Shown here: positions 1 through 8,167 of the stretch, in pieces | Layout: each line of letters opens with the position of its first letter | How positions within the stretch are numbered: the first letter of the stretch is position 1 | Assembly (NCBI RefSeq): GCF_902859895.1 | Contig: NZ_CADIKM010000038.1 | Location: 1 to 38,508 of the forward strand | Direction: 5' to 3' | DNA length: 38,508 bases | Source: Pararobbsia alpina | Lineage (GTDB): Bacteria; Pseudomonadota; Gammaproteobacteria; Burkholderiales; Burkholderiaceae | The notes under the pieces: model-generated | Told to the model about the DNA's origin: nothing | Database searches by the model: none | Seen by the model: the letters and a program-made list of their open reading frames with translations, nothing else | Made by a program: the position numbers and the translations under genes

Positions 1-38
1 GCTCAGCGCGTTCATCGGCAGAAAGCTTGTGGAGCGGC

Positions 39-1016
39 TCATGGCGCCGCAACGAGCGCCCGTCCACCGCGCCAGGTTCGCCGAGTTGCCAGCGCTGGAC
101 TGTCCGGGCACCACTTTGTAGAGACGACAGGCTTCGATGACCGGCTCGAAGCGTTCACCGATGCGCCGGCTCTGATCGGCCCCATGTCGGGAATTGCGTC
201 GCCGAGCTTCACCGTGGACCCGTCTAGGCAGCGCTCGTTGAACCGCCGGATCTCAGCATTCAACGTCGCCTCACGCTGTGCCAACGTTTGCAGTGCATCG
301 GTAATAGCGTCGTCACCATTTGAGACTACGGCTCGATCGGCTTGCATCTGCCCCACGACCGCTTGAGCTTCCCCTTGCTGCACGCTGTTTCCTGTTGCCA
401 ACCGCTGAGCCAAGGACAGCTCCGCCTGTTCTTCTGCAACGGCATGGGGGTAGAACACGACGACGTGTGGCGTTCGGGAGATGACTTGTTGCGCGCGATT
501 GATGAAGGCGTCTAGGTCCCGCGTTAGTGATTGAGCGCCACGGTTCAATGCCTCGACGTCTTGGTCATGCTGCAATTGGGCCTGAATCGCGGTTCCGGCT
601 TGGGTCAGCCTATTGACCGCTGCGTCGTAGTCGCCGATGTTCCCTCGGTCGAAGTGTGAGACGCCAGCTTGGGCCGAGCCTGGTGTTGTCGGTACGGTGA
701 AATCTAACCCGTTGTTCGTCACCGTTCCGCCGAAGTTTTCACCCAAAGGCAGGGGCGTCGTGAAAAGCGTGAGGGTCATACTGTGGCCATCCACCGCGCC
801 CGAGACGTTTATCGTCGAGGTCTCAACACGCCCGTCGTTGTTCAGTGCGGCCCGCCGGATCGTACCGGTCAGGTGGTGATCCGGCGTCTGGGTAAGTTGC
901 ATCAACTCGACGCTTCTCGGCTGGTGCGACGCGTACGTGCCGGACAGCGATTGATCCCCCCAACCGGCAAGCAGAAGCGCTGAGCTCGCCAGAAGAAACT
1001 TTGTCATTCTTTCCAT
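39..1016 (-). CDS. Putative secreted protein with a damaged lipobox and a likely C-terminal frameshift
   Basis: The ATG at 1016 is preferred over the upstream one at 1061 because a GAGGGGG Shine-Dalgarno lies 5 nt before it. The N-terminus (MERMTKFLLASSALLLAG) is a signal peptide. The residue after LLLAG, where a lipoprotein would have Cys, is Trp (TGG), so lipidation should fail. The middle is a soluble domain with a helical, Gln/Ala-rich stretch. The last ~60 residues of the open frame are Arg/Ser-rich and look out of frame. In the next minus-strand frame, from about 180 to the left edge, a natural sequence appears (SRRIGERFEPVIEACRLYK...). One missing base in the CCCC run at 180-183 would join them. 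The true C-terminus therefore probably continues beyond the window. No family recognised. Confidence 0.6.
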   Translation of the reverse strand: MERMTKFLLASSALLLAGWGDQSLSGTYASHQPRSVELMQLTQTPDHHLTGTIRRAALNNDGRVETSTINVSGAVDGHSMTLTLFTTPLPLGENFGGTVTNNGLDFTVPTTPGSAQAGVSHFDRGNIGDYDAAVNRLTQAGTAIQAQLQHDQDVEALNRGAQSLTRDLDAFINRAQQVISRTPHVVVFYPHAVAEEQAELSLAQRLATGNSVQQGEAQAVVGQMQADRAVVSNGDDAITDALQTLAQREATLNAEIRRFNERCLDGSTVKLGDAIPDMGPIRAGASVNASSRSSKPVVSTKWCPDSPALATRRTWRGGRALVAAP

Positions 1017-1126
1017 CGTGGCCCCCTCGTCTTTTGTGGTTGTAAGTATAGCGGGGAGCATCGCATAGCTAGGTGTAGCGGCTCGAGAACATAAATCGCA
1101 GGGTCCGATTACATCGGTGGTTTCGA

Positions 1127-1177
1127 GACCACATCAGCTGAGAATATCGGTGCGCGTGGGACCACATTAGGCGAGAA
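1127..1177. repeat. Imperfect 18-bp direct repeat in a gene-free stretch
   Basis: Within 1081-1455, which holds no convincing gene, GACCACATCAGCTGAGAA (1127-1144) recurs as GACCACATTAGGCGAGAA (1160-1177), 15 of 18 identical and 33 bp apart, about three helical turns. It could be a tandem regulator site or transposon-end debris. Nothing else stands out in the interval apart from AT-rich promoter-like sequence near 1360-1455. Confidence 0.35.
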
Positions 1178-1455
1178 CGCTATAGCGGCCACGCGGGGGA
1201 CGGCGGCCAGGATTCAAGGGGCGTCCTGTGACTTTGCCGGCTGTCTGGGTGCGCGAAGCGGCGATCAATCTGACTTGCCGGTACTAGATTGCGCGTCGGT
1301 AGATCCAACACATGCTCTGGACGTGCAGCCTATCTCGTGATGGCTGGGTTGAGCTAGTATGTGAGTTTTCATACACGGTCGGACGAACTCTATCTAGCAG
1401 ATTGAACTGAGCGCGGTACCAATCAAACGTAGTTACTATCCTTATAGCGGTTTAA

Positions 1456-2409
1456 TTGCGGTGTTTCCGAATAAATATAACGTTGTTCTTCTTACTCGAC
1501 ACCAATCTCTTCCGACTGGCCTGCAAATCCAGTAATGGCGCATTCATCATTCAGCTCAATTCCGAGCTGGGAAGATACCCATACTTAAAAAATGATGACA
1601 TAACGGCATTCAAGATGACGCCCTTCGGTCTCTTGGAATATTTAGGGATTGTTCCACCCAAAGCGCCAATTATATCGATTCCATCGTCAGTCGCGTCGAG
1701 CAAGAGCGGCACAGTGATCGCTGGTCATGTCATTAAAGAAGCGAAGAAATTCTACGTAGCTCGACCGGAGCTTAGTGTCGAACATCTATCGAAAAAATGC
1801 GAGGAGAGAAAATACGTTGACCCGGCAGCGATAGATCTTTTCGATATTTGCGTTGAACATCCCTTGCGTAGTGAAAGCGTCGAAAGGACCATAATCAATG
1901 CGCTTGCCTTCGATTATCTGTATAAGTACGTATTTTCAGAAAATCTGCTTCGCAATGTGTTACCTTTTTTGTTCGCGTCGTTTTTTCTCGACGATGCTCA
2001 ATCTTCGTCTGTAAGTAAGTTTAGATTATCCAAGCGATTGTGGGACAAGGGCAAGGCATTTAGGAAAAATGCGCCCGATGAGCAAGCCGGAATCTCATTT
2101 GAAGAACTTGATAAGGCGATGCAGATCAAGAATCAGCAGGACTATCTGGATGGCGATATTGTTCACTTCGTGGCTTACGGAATGTCGCATGAAGGTCAGC
2201 AATGTCGCGTCGTAGCATTCACTTGCGATGACAATGCTACCGTAGCTAACCGTGTAATAGTGCACAGGAACATTGGTGAGTTGATTTACGCAGCGTGCGA
2301 GCCAGATATGAAACAGCGTTTCGAGCAAGTAGTCTCCAGGCAAGCCGGATATGTCGTGACTTGTGACTCTACGGGTCGCTTCACGGCCATTAGCGACCTC
2401 GCTCACTGA
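1456..2409 (+). CDS. PIN-like domain nuclease
   Basis: This 317-aa protein has the acidic quartet of PIN-fold metal-dependent RNases. Asp15 sits in LLDTNLF at the first strand, Glu61 in the first helices (LLEYLGI), Asp232/Asp234 in LDGDIVHFVAYG, and Asp258 in VVAFTCDDN. It is about twice the usual PIN length because of a helical insertion around residues 100-200. No ATG fits: the frame opens with TTG at 1456, and a second TTG at 1483 would give the more usual MFFLLDTN beginning. The gene is clearly AT-richer than its surroundings, which suggests acquisition. PIN proteins usually cleave RNA, often as toxins. No small antitoxin gene is visible beside it, so a stand-alone RNase or defence effector is equally possible. 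Confidence 0.6.
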   Translation: MRCFRINITLFFLLDTNLFRLACKSSNGAFIIQLNSELGRYPYLKNDDITAFKMTPFGLLEYLGIVPPKAPIISIPSSVASSKSGTVIAGHVIKEAKKFYVARPELSVEHLSKKCEERKYVDPAAIDLFDICVEHPLRSESVERTIINALAFDYLYKYVFSENLLRNVLPFLFASFFLDDAQSSSVSKFRLSKRLWDKGKAFRKNAPDEQAGISFEELDKAMQIKNQQDYLDGDIVHFVAYGMSHEGQQCRVVAFTCDDNATVANRVIVHRNIGELIYAACEPDMKQRFEQVVSRQAGYVVTCDSTGRFTAISDLAH

Positions 2410-2858
2410 CTTGTGTTTCTGTAGGAACGCGGTCGTTGCCATCGGAATCAGCGGCAGTCCACGGCGGAGCGTCAATGTCGCGGGGCGTTAGTACCCCGTA
2501 GCCGCCCACGCAACGAGCGACCGCGTCGAACGAAGCAGCAAGTTGCAGCAACTGCGAGAGCGCGGCTGCGGCGGAATGGCCTAGAACGAGTTTTGTTCGG
2601 TCAGTCCGTCAGTACATTGCCGCGCTGGCGGACGTCGGCAATTGCCCGAGCACTGCCGAATGCGGACGTCGCTGCTCGACGATACAGGCGAGAATGGCTC
2701 CGTTCTTACGAAACGGGGGAGCCGCCCCACGGCAAGGTACCGAGCGAGCGACCGACACCAATCGTGTTCTTATGAAACGACGCGCGAAGCAACGAAAACG
2801 TCGCGCTACCTGGCGATAAACGACGATAATAGCTCGCCACCACCACAGGGAGCATAGC
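2410..2858. other. 449-bp intergenic region with a short direct repeat
   Basis: No convincing gene is visible. GTTCTTACGAAACG at 2702-2715 recurs as GTTCTTATGAAACG at 2766-2779 (13 of 14 identical), upstream of the alpha-CTD-like gene. It may be a pair of regulator sites. The stretch just before 2859 carries that gene's Shine-Dalgarno (AGGGAG). Confidence 0.35.
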
Positions 2859-3155
2859 TTGGAACTGAATCTGAAAGTCGCAAGCGCCGCCGAGGCGCGC
2901 GTCGCAATTGAGACGCTTAACCGTTATATTGAAGCGTCCGAGAGCCAGCAAAGGTTGATCGAAGCGCAACACCTGACGATTGACGATATCGGTTTGACGA
3001 CCTACACCGCTAATAGCCTGCGCGCGTCCAATATCACGACGCTGGCGCAGTTGATGACCATGACTGTCCACGGTATTCTTAAACTCGACCGCATGGGCGC
3101 GAAAGGGCTTGCAGATATCCGAGCCGCCCTCGCGCGGCACGGCGCCACAATCTGA
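2859..3155 (+). CDS. Stand-alone RNA polymerase alpha-CTD-like protein
   Basis: This 98-aa protein starts at TTG, with AGGGAG seven bases upstream. After a ~38-residue helical N-terminus, residues 40-98 match the helix-hairpin-helix fold of the RNA polymerase alpha-subunit C-terminal domain. IDDIGLTTYTANSLRASNI aligns with the E. coli VDDLELTVRSANCLKAEAI segment, and RMGAKGLADIRAALARHG with the second hairpin. No alpha N-terminal domain is present, so it cannot assemble polymerase. E. coli Arg265, the main UP-element contact, is Tyr49 here, while Asn268 is kept as Asn52. It could bind DNA or a transcription factor, or act as a decoy; the function is inferred only from the fold. Confidence 0.7.
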   Translation: MELNLKVASAAEARVAIETLNRYIEASESQQRLIEAQHLTIDDIGLTTYTANSLRASNITTLAQLMTMTVHGILKLDRMGAKGLADIRAALARHGATI

Positions 3156-3741
3156 CCCATGCCGCCGGATCTCGTCTTCGCAAACCGAATGGCTGCTTGC
3201 TGAGCGGAGCCGACATCTGAATGCCAGAACTACGACGCGTGTGAACGACGCTTCATGGCCGAATTGAGAAGTTCACTCCAGATTGGAATTGACCAAGCGT
3301 CGCCTCGTGCTGAACTTCCGTAGACGACCCTGAACCGTCGTTCGAGCTCGCCCCATCGCAACGGCTGCTTCCGACAAGGTCAACCCGCGCCAGAGACTTC
3401 GCCGTCCGGCGAACCGATATCAAGGACGATCGCGCGCGCCGCATAATCGGCTAGTGCCGTCAGAGAGTTTTGGCGTATGGCGTCGTAGCCGGTCATTCCC
3501 GATTTAGGCCGTAATGTGTCAAGGCGATGCGCCAGCGTTCCACGCATTGCAACCACGGCTACGCCCACAAGCAAGTCATACCCCACAGGCGCAATCGCAT
3601 GACGCCATATCCCGGCCAGAGTGCGAAACATTCAGCGTCCCGTAGCATTCGGTCATAATTGCGTGCCGAAACAATCGGCCGGCAGAAATCTTAATGCCTA
3701 CCGCCGATACAACTTGATTTTGTGAAATTATTACATTTGCC
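3156..3741. other. Intergenic region with one doubtful small ORF
   Basis: Nothing certain lies here. The end before 3742 turns AT-rich and probably holds the promoter of the two-TM protein gene. A minus-strand ORF at 3380-3631 is listed separately at low confidence. Confidence 0.4.
3380..3631 (-). CDS. Possible small protein of 83 aa, unrecognised
   Basis: An ATG at 3631 opens a frame whose product begins MFRTLAGIWRHAIAPVGYDL, with a short hydrophobic stretch (LLVGVAVVAM) and a soluble C-terminal half. Codon use is plausible for a high-GC genome and GGGACG lies upstream of the start. It resembles no family I recognise and could be a chance ORF, since the locus is otherwise gene-free. Confidence 0.25.
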   Translation of the reverse strand: MFRTLAGIWRHAIAPVGYDLLVGVAVVAMRGTLAHRLDTLRPKSGMTGYDAIRQNSLTALADYAARAIVLDIGSPDGEVSGAG

Positions 3742-4920
3742 ATGGGGGCAATTTTGTCACTTAGAGATAGGGTTTCGGGCGCCTGGAGCTGGCTTAAATC
3801 ACCCGGCGTCATGGCGGTGGTGACGTTCTTCAGCATTGCGCTCGCAGTGTACCTAGGCTTTTTCTTTGAGCGTCGGCCGTCGCTGGTCGCGACGGTCAAC
3901 AGCATGAGCCCGGTTTTCGACGTCGTGAAGCCCGTTGGTGGATTGGACATTTCCTATGCTGGAGTCAATTTGCGCGAAGCGAAGAAGAGCTTGTGGTCCG
4001 TCGATCTAACGCTGCGCAACGAAGGCAATTCGGATATCCGGCTGGACGACTTTGACCCACATTCGCCTGTTCGTATTGTTGTCAACTCCGGCCAGGTCGT
4101 GAATAAGCCCACATTGACAACATCGAATCGATATCTCGCTGACAACGTTCGACTTATTACGGAAAATTCCGATGTCGCAATTACACCGGCCATCATCGAT
4201 GCTGACGATTCGATAAATATAAATATTCTTGTAATGGGCGCAGAGGGTGTTCGTCCCGTGATTTATGTCACCGGAAAAATTGCGGGCATGAAAGCCATCC
4301 CCTTGCGCACCGTCGATTCGTCTACTGACGGTAAATCGGTTTGGCGCAAGGTCTTCGGAGCCGACGCAATTTGGATTCAGTTTCTCCGGCTGCCAGTCTA
4401 TTTTTTCGGATTTTTCGCATTGTTAGGTATCTTGGCGGTGCTCGGTTTCGCGATCACGGCACCATTCGACCGCATCAAAGAACGGCGGAAACGAGAGGTA
4501 CGGGCTGAAGAAATCAAAAAAATCCGGTTAGCAAATACACTGGATCAGAAAGCCAATGCGCTCGCCGAAGAATACATTGAAAACGGAGACTCTTCGATCG
4601 CTGCGATTGCACATGAAACATCGATCGCGTACGCGAAATCGTGTGTGTACGACGCCATGTCGAACAGCGGTGTCGCAGATCTTACTGATAAGACGCGCTT
4701 GAGCGTAGGTCCAATACTTCAAAAATGGGCTCTTGATCGATTTTCGAAACTTGGGCTAGTCGGGTTGAAAGATGGGGAGCCTGTCGGTATATCTGAGCTG
4801 AATCAAGCGCTTGACACGTTTTGTGCACTCATTGGAAGGGATCGGACGGACTTGCAAACAAAGCATGGGCGCGAAGTGCAATATCCCCCGTTCGCGAACT
4901 TCGATAGCACGACGCCCTAG
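3742..4920 (+). CDS. Two-TM membrane protein with a beta-rich loop and a cytoplasmic domain
   Basis: The 392-aa protein has a short amphipathic N-terminus and a first membrane helix at about residues 22-42. A beta-rich domain of roughly 170 residues follows (43-212; it includes VDLTLRNEGNSDIRL, an Ig-like pattern), then a second membrane helix at 217-241. Next come a charged linker (RIKERRKREVRAEEIKK) and a helical cytoplasmic domain to the end. The topology suggests a periplasmic sensing domain coupled to a cytoplasmic output, but no catalytic motif is visible. No clear Shine-Dalgarno precedes the ATG; Met24 is an unlikely alternative because it would cut the first helix. The gene is AT-richer than the conjugative-element genes to its right. 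I do not recognise the family. Confidence 0.7.
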   Translation: MGAILSLRDRVSGAWSWLKSPGVMAVVTFFSIALAVYLGFFFERRPSLVATVNSMSPVFDVVKPVGGLDISYAGVNLREAKKSLWSVDLTLRNEGNSDIRLDDFDPHSPVRIVVNSGQVVNKPTLTTSNRYLADNVRLITENSDVAITPAIIDADDSININILVMGAEGVRPVIYVTGKIAGMKAIPLRTVDSSTDGKSVWRKVFGADAIWIQFLRLPVYFFGFFALLGILAVLGFAITAPFDRIKERRKREVRAEEIKKIRLANTLDQKANALAEEYIENGDSSIAAIAHETSIAYAKSCVYDAMSNSGVADLTDKTRLSVGPILQKWALDRFSKLGLVGLKDGEPVGISELNQALDTFCALIGRDRTDLQTKHGREVQYPPFANFDSTTP

Positions 4921-5404
4921 CGCAAAGCGAAATCATGAAAAAGCTCGCTGAATTTTGTGCTGGCTTTTTGTTGCTGCGACGCAAGTTTCAGGCTACGAGG
5001 CGCGGCGTGGGCTTAGGCGCGACCTGCACGATAGCTGGCCTTGACATTTGCGGCGCTGAGCCTTCGCCTGCCCCTGCAGTGCCCGCTTGCATAACACGGG
5101 CGGCCTAGCGTCCGTTCGCGGACCGACATCGGCCGTGAGACGGAAAAAACCGATTGGCGCCTTGTGGCCGTTCGCTGCCCCACGCGGGACGACACATGCC
5201 GATGTGCCTCTGCTGGGAACGATCAGAACCGGCAAAAAAAGAAGAGTCCGTGAACTTTCAAGAGACCCTTGACGGCCTCGTTGGACCGAACCGTGACTCG
5301 CTTGGGGGCGGTCACGGTCCGATATCACAAATGGCATTACACGTTGCTATCTGTCGTTGCAATTCCCGCTGGCCGGATCCCGGCTCAATTGCATCGTGAA
5401 CTGA
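4921..5404. other. 484-bp intergenic region, no supported gene
   Basis: A short ORF from 4935 (MKKLAEFCAGFLLLRRKF...) has a hydrophobic start but soon becomes low-quality sequence and is not supported. No terminator or repeat is convincing. Confidence 0.4.
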
Positions 5405-6088
5405 TTACCGCGTTGCCTGCCACCCGTTGTCCGTCCTAACCATAGGGATGGTTTCGGTAAACTCAGCGCTCATGCCATCAGCCATTTGCTCAAGCGCCAC
5501 ATTGGGGCCGAAGAACGTGAGCTTGAATCCATTTGAGACATGCAGGTTTGGACATTCTTGAGCGATCGCTTTCTGGAACAGGCCAGAGCCACTTACCGGG
5601 CCGATCTTGGCGGCGATATCTTTGACATCACTCATGTCTTTGCCCAGTTCGGGATCAGTGTTTTTCACTTGATCGAACCTGGCATCTTCGGCTGTCGGAC
5701 TGTAGGTAGGGTCCTTGCCATCGCGAGCCGCTACGATGCCATCGTGCTCTTTCTGGAGTGCAGCCAAGCGTGCCCGGTAGTCCGCCTTGATCAACTGATA
5801 CTGCTGAAAGAGTTTTGCGTCCTCTTTCAGACGATCCGACATGTCGCTGCCTGGCTTCAGGGATACCGTGTACTTCACGTCGACGTTGTAGTCGTTATCG
5901 TCGATCGGAGTACCGTTCGTTTTGTCGAAGCTGTCGATCGTAAAGTACTTGCAATCGGCCAGTCGCTGTTGGATTACAGACTTCGCGTTGCTTTCCGAGG
6001 GAGCGCTGTGTCCGCAGGCGGCGAGAGCAGCCGCCATGGAAATACACAGCACGATCTTGGCAAGTTGCGTATAGAGCCTATTTTTCAT
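5405..6088 (-). CDS. Lipoprotein of unknown function
   Basis: The 227-aa product starts at the ATG at 6088 with AGGATG upstream. It has a classic lipoprotein signal: basic KNR, a hydrophobic core, then the lipobox LAAC with the acylated Cys at residue 25. The mature part is soluble, mixed alpha/beta, with a helical Lys/Asp-rich stretch (about 85-160) and two further Cys that could pair. Residues such as DCKYFTIDSFDKTNG and the C-terminal GFKLTFFGPNV suggest a small periplasmic domain of the kind seen in Burkholderia and Xanthomonas lipoproteins, but I cannot name it. Its start lies 13 bp from the decayed GYF_2 gene's open frame on the same strand, so the two were probably co-transcribed. Confidence 0.75.
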   Translation of the reverse strand: MKNRLYTQLAKIVLCISMAAALAACGHSAPSESNAKSVIQQRLADCKYFTIDSFDKTNGTPIDDNDYNVDVKYTVSLKPGSDMSDRLKEDAKLFQQYQLIKADYRARLAALQKEHDGIVAARDGKDPTYSPTAEDARFDQVKNTDPELGKDMSDVKDIAAKIGPVSGSGLFQKAIAQECPNLHVSNGFKLTFFGPNVALEQMADGMSAEFTETIPMVRTDNGWQATR

Positions 6089-6198
6089 GCTTCATCCTAT
6101 TTAGTGAATTTGGGCTGACTGAGCGCCGATATTTAGAGCGAGGTGAATGGGATAGGCGATGCGAGCGAGATAAGCTCGTCCAATGAAGGCTGTGATTG

Positions 6199-6736
6199 TT
6201 AGCCGACAAATAAGCTGGTGATGAATGTTGCGATCCAAACCCAGAAGTAAGCAGGGCTCTGCTTCCGCCGTGAATCGTTTCCACAGGTAGACGGGCACCA
6301 GAAAGGCGAATCGGTCGATCCGGGCCGTGTCCACGCCCGCCTTCTTCAACTGACGCACATCAAAAATGCTCAGGCCCACGTTGAGCATCAGCGTGGCGTA
6401 CCAAGAATGCGCCAGATCTGCGCTGCTCAAGTCAGCGGCGTTGTCCGAAAACACTCCGGCGAGCACGCCTTGTAGTGCCAAGCCAAGCCAAGGGGCGAAG
6501 GCCAGTGTCCAGACAATGCCGTTGTTGATCCGGCTACCCGGAAGTGCCGGTGGCGCCGTTGCATTGCTCAGATGGGTGGCCAAGCGGGTTTGCGACAGCG
6601 GCATCCAATCGTGAAATCCTTGTTGCCAGACCAGCGTCTGGGCATTGATTCCGCGGTTGTTCACCAAGGCGGCGATATCGTCGGCTGACACGGGTCCGTG
6701 ACGCTCGCCATGCTGTTCGTAATGCCATGAAGACAT
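6199..6736 (-). pseudogene. GYF_2-domain membrane protein, frameshifted near its C-terminus
   Basis: The product starts MSSWHYEQHGERHGPVSADD, the GYF_2 (DUF4339) signature, with Trp44 in HDWMPLSQT. A Pro-rich linker and two or three membrane helices follow. After VPVYLWKRF the open frame turns into unrelated polar sequence and runs on to 6101. In another minus-strand frame the expected ending is present (KQSPAYFWVWIATFITSLFVG, cut here to its last 21 residues less one: QSPAYFWVWIATFITSLFVG) with TAA at 6199-6201. A one-base insertion, or two-base loss, near 6255-6270 explains this. GYF_2 domains often precede TM bundles in proteins of unknown role. Either a recent pseudogene or a sequencing indel; GGAGA upstream supports the start. 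Confidence 0.7.
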
Positions 6737-6862
6737 GAATCGCTTCTCCGAAAAGAGGGGTTAAGAGAGATTCCTTCGTGGTGGGGAAAGCGGTCGTTCG
6801 ATGCAAGAGAGGCTCATCACTCAAGGGGCCGCTCCACCAGCAGCTTTTCTTTCTATTTTGAC

Positions 6863-7057
6863 GTGTATATTCGACATTTATTGACCGCCGAAAAGTCCCA
6901 GGAAACGCTGGCTTTCTAGGCGCACGTTGACCGCACGTACATCTCGTCGATCGAACGCGGCATCGCCAATCCGTCGGTCGAGACGCTCGCGAACATCTGC
7001 TATGCGCTGAACGTGACACTCGGTGATCTGTTTGCGCCGCTTGACGGGTATCGCTGA
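6863..7057 (+). pseudogene. XRE-family HTH regulator remnant with an in-frame stop
   Basis: Reading from GTG 6863, the frame gives TAEKSQETLAF, a TAG at 6917-6919, then AHVDRTYISSIERGIANPSV and LANICYALNVTLGDLFAPLDG before TGA at 7055. This is the standard HTH_3/XRE sequence (SQExLAxxAxVxxxYISxIERGxxNPS). The stop replaces the Arg codon expected before AHVDRT. No Shine-Dalgarno precedes the GTG, so the 5' end is probably also lost. The protein would have been a lambda-Cro-like DNA-binding regulator, and the remaining piece should be inactive. Only the plus strand matters here; minus-strand ORFs across it are shadows. Confidence 0.75.
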
Positions 7058-7125
7058 AACCAACCGGGGCACGCCGTGCGAACGCGGCGACGCCCCCTGA
7101 GATCCAACGCAGCCGCCTGCGCTGA

Positions 7126-7760
7126 TTACGCTCTCGTGTGCGCTCCATTAGTGCGAATCGACAGCGCGCCTTCCGGCGTCACCGCGCATGCGGCACCCGT
7201 TGAGTGATAGAGCAGCACTTCACCTGGGCGGTATTCGACGCGCGCATTGAAGCCCGTCAGCCGGGGATCGTCACCGGCAGGATCGAGTAGCAACAGCGCG
7301 TGTGGCTCACAGGTGCGGTCATGCTGATGTCCTTCGATGCCAGTGACGAGCGCTGCGTGGCACTGGACGGGTAGATGCTGGTGCCCGCCGATGATGACGG
7401 GCCAGCCTGCATGCAACTCGCGTTCACGGAAGCGTACGAGGCCGGAAGCCTGCCCGTTGCCTTCAACAGTCCGCAAACCGAGATTCAGCTCCGCAACGAA
7501 GCCCGCCAGTTCGGAGAGCGTCAGCCCGTGCTGGTAGTGCGGCCACGCGTGGTCCCATACGGTTCGCTCGTTACCTTCGTCGTGATAGGGCAGCGAGAAG
7601 GGGTCTCAAATCTTGTCGAGCAAAGCAAGCGCTATCGCAACGCAATGCAGTGTGCTGCCGCCATCCCAGTGCCCTGACGGCTGAAAAGCGAATTGCCGGA
7701 GCCGATGGACGTCAGCCGTCTTCCGGGCCGAAGCCCCTGATGAAATTTCTGGACGAGCAT
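7126..7760 (-). pseudogene. Decayed integrative-element protein, possibly cysteine-peptidase-like
   Basis: The ATG at 7760 has GGGAG upstream and opens MLVQKFHQGLRPGRRL. The frame then shifts to one reading HWDGGSTLHCVAIALALLDK, where a TGA interrupts it. It resumes with DPFSLPYHDEGNERTVWDH and continues intact to the stop at 7126. The Cys in STLHCVAIALALL followed by His-rich GGHQHLPVQCHAALVTGIEG and LLLLDPAGDDPR recalls a papain/C39-like layout, but that assignment is inference. At least one frameshift and one nonsense codon make it non-functional. The start lies two bases from the preceding gene's stop (TGACATG), so the two formed a coupled pair. Confidence 0.6.
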
Positions 7761-7761
7761 G

Positions 7762-8063
7762 TCAGTAATCTCCCGGTAACAGGAACGTCGTCGCTGAACG
7801 GTCCCACTCAGTGATGAGCCAGACGGTCTGCCGGTTAGGCAGGTTGTACCGAGTTATCGGTCGATATCGGACTTCGTATCCTCTCGAGCGTTCTGCTGCC
7901 GGTCACATTCGGCGAGATCGCCCCAGTCGCCGAGAACGTGGCGGATCAGCAGACTGATGAACGGGACGTTCGCGTCGGTGAGGGCTTCCACGGCCGCAGG
8001 CGTGGCGAGGATCCGCCCGGGCCGGAAGCGTGGACGGGCGTGCTGGAGGGATGGCAGATTCAT
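7762..8063 (-). pseudogene. Frameshifted small plasmid/ICE-type hypothetical protein
   Basis: The ATG at 8063 follows GGAG by 6 nt and gives MNLPSLQHARPRFRPGRILA, then HVLGDWGDLAECDRQQNA. This matches a small protein family common on plasmids and integrative elements, with a GDWGDL core and an ending of the type W-ITE-DRS-TT-LLP-Y. Here the ending (QTVWLITEWDRSATTFLLPG) lies in a different frame, finishing at TGA 7762, while the original frame stops at 7854. A single indel around 7880-7900 separates them. Function of the family is unknown. The pair with the downstream pseudogene and the terminator to the right suggest it was an independent small operon. Confidence 0.65.
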
Positions 8064-8138
8064 GGCGTTCTCCGGGGGAAAATAAACGAGCGTCCACCTC
8101 AGGCGTGCGCCCGCTGGCAGATGCGTTGAGTGGAAAGT

Positions 8139-8167
8139 GGAAAGAAAGCCGGGCAGGACGCCCGGCT
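8139..8167 (-). terminator. Intrinsic terminator of the integrative-element operon
   Basis: Read on the minus strand, a perfect 8-bp GC stem (AGCCGGGC / GCCCGGCT, arms 8147-8154 and 8160-8167, loop of 5) overlaps the stop codon of the 349-aa gene and is followed by TTTCTTTCC. This is a textbook rho-independent terminator ending the minus-strand operon that begins at 12951. Confidence 0.85.

Noticed and set aside
4935-5108. Short ORF beginning MKKLAEFCAGFLLLRRK
   Set aside because: Hydrophobic start only; the rest is low-complexity and there is no ribosome-binding site.
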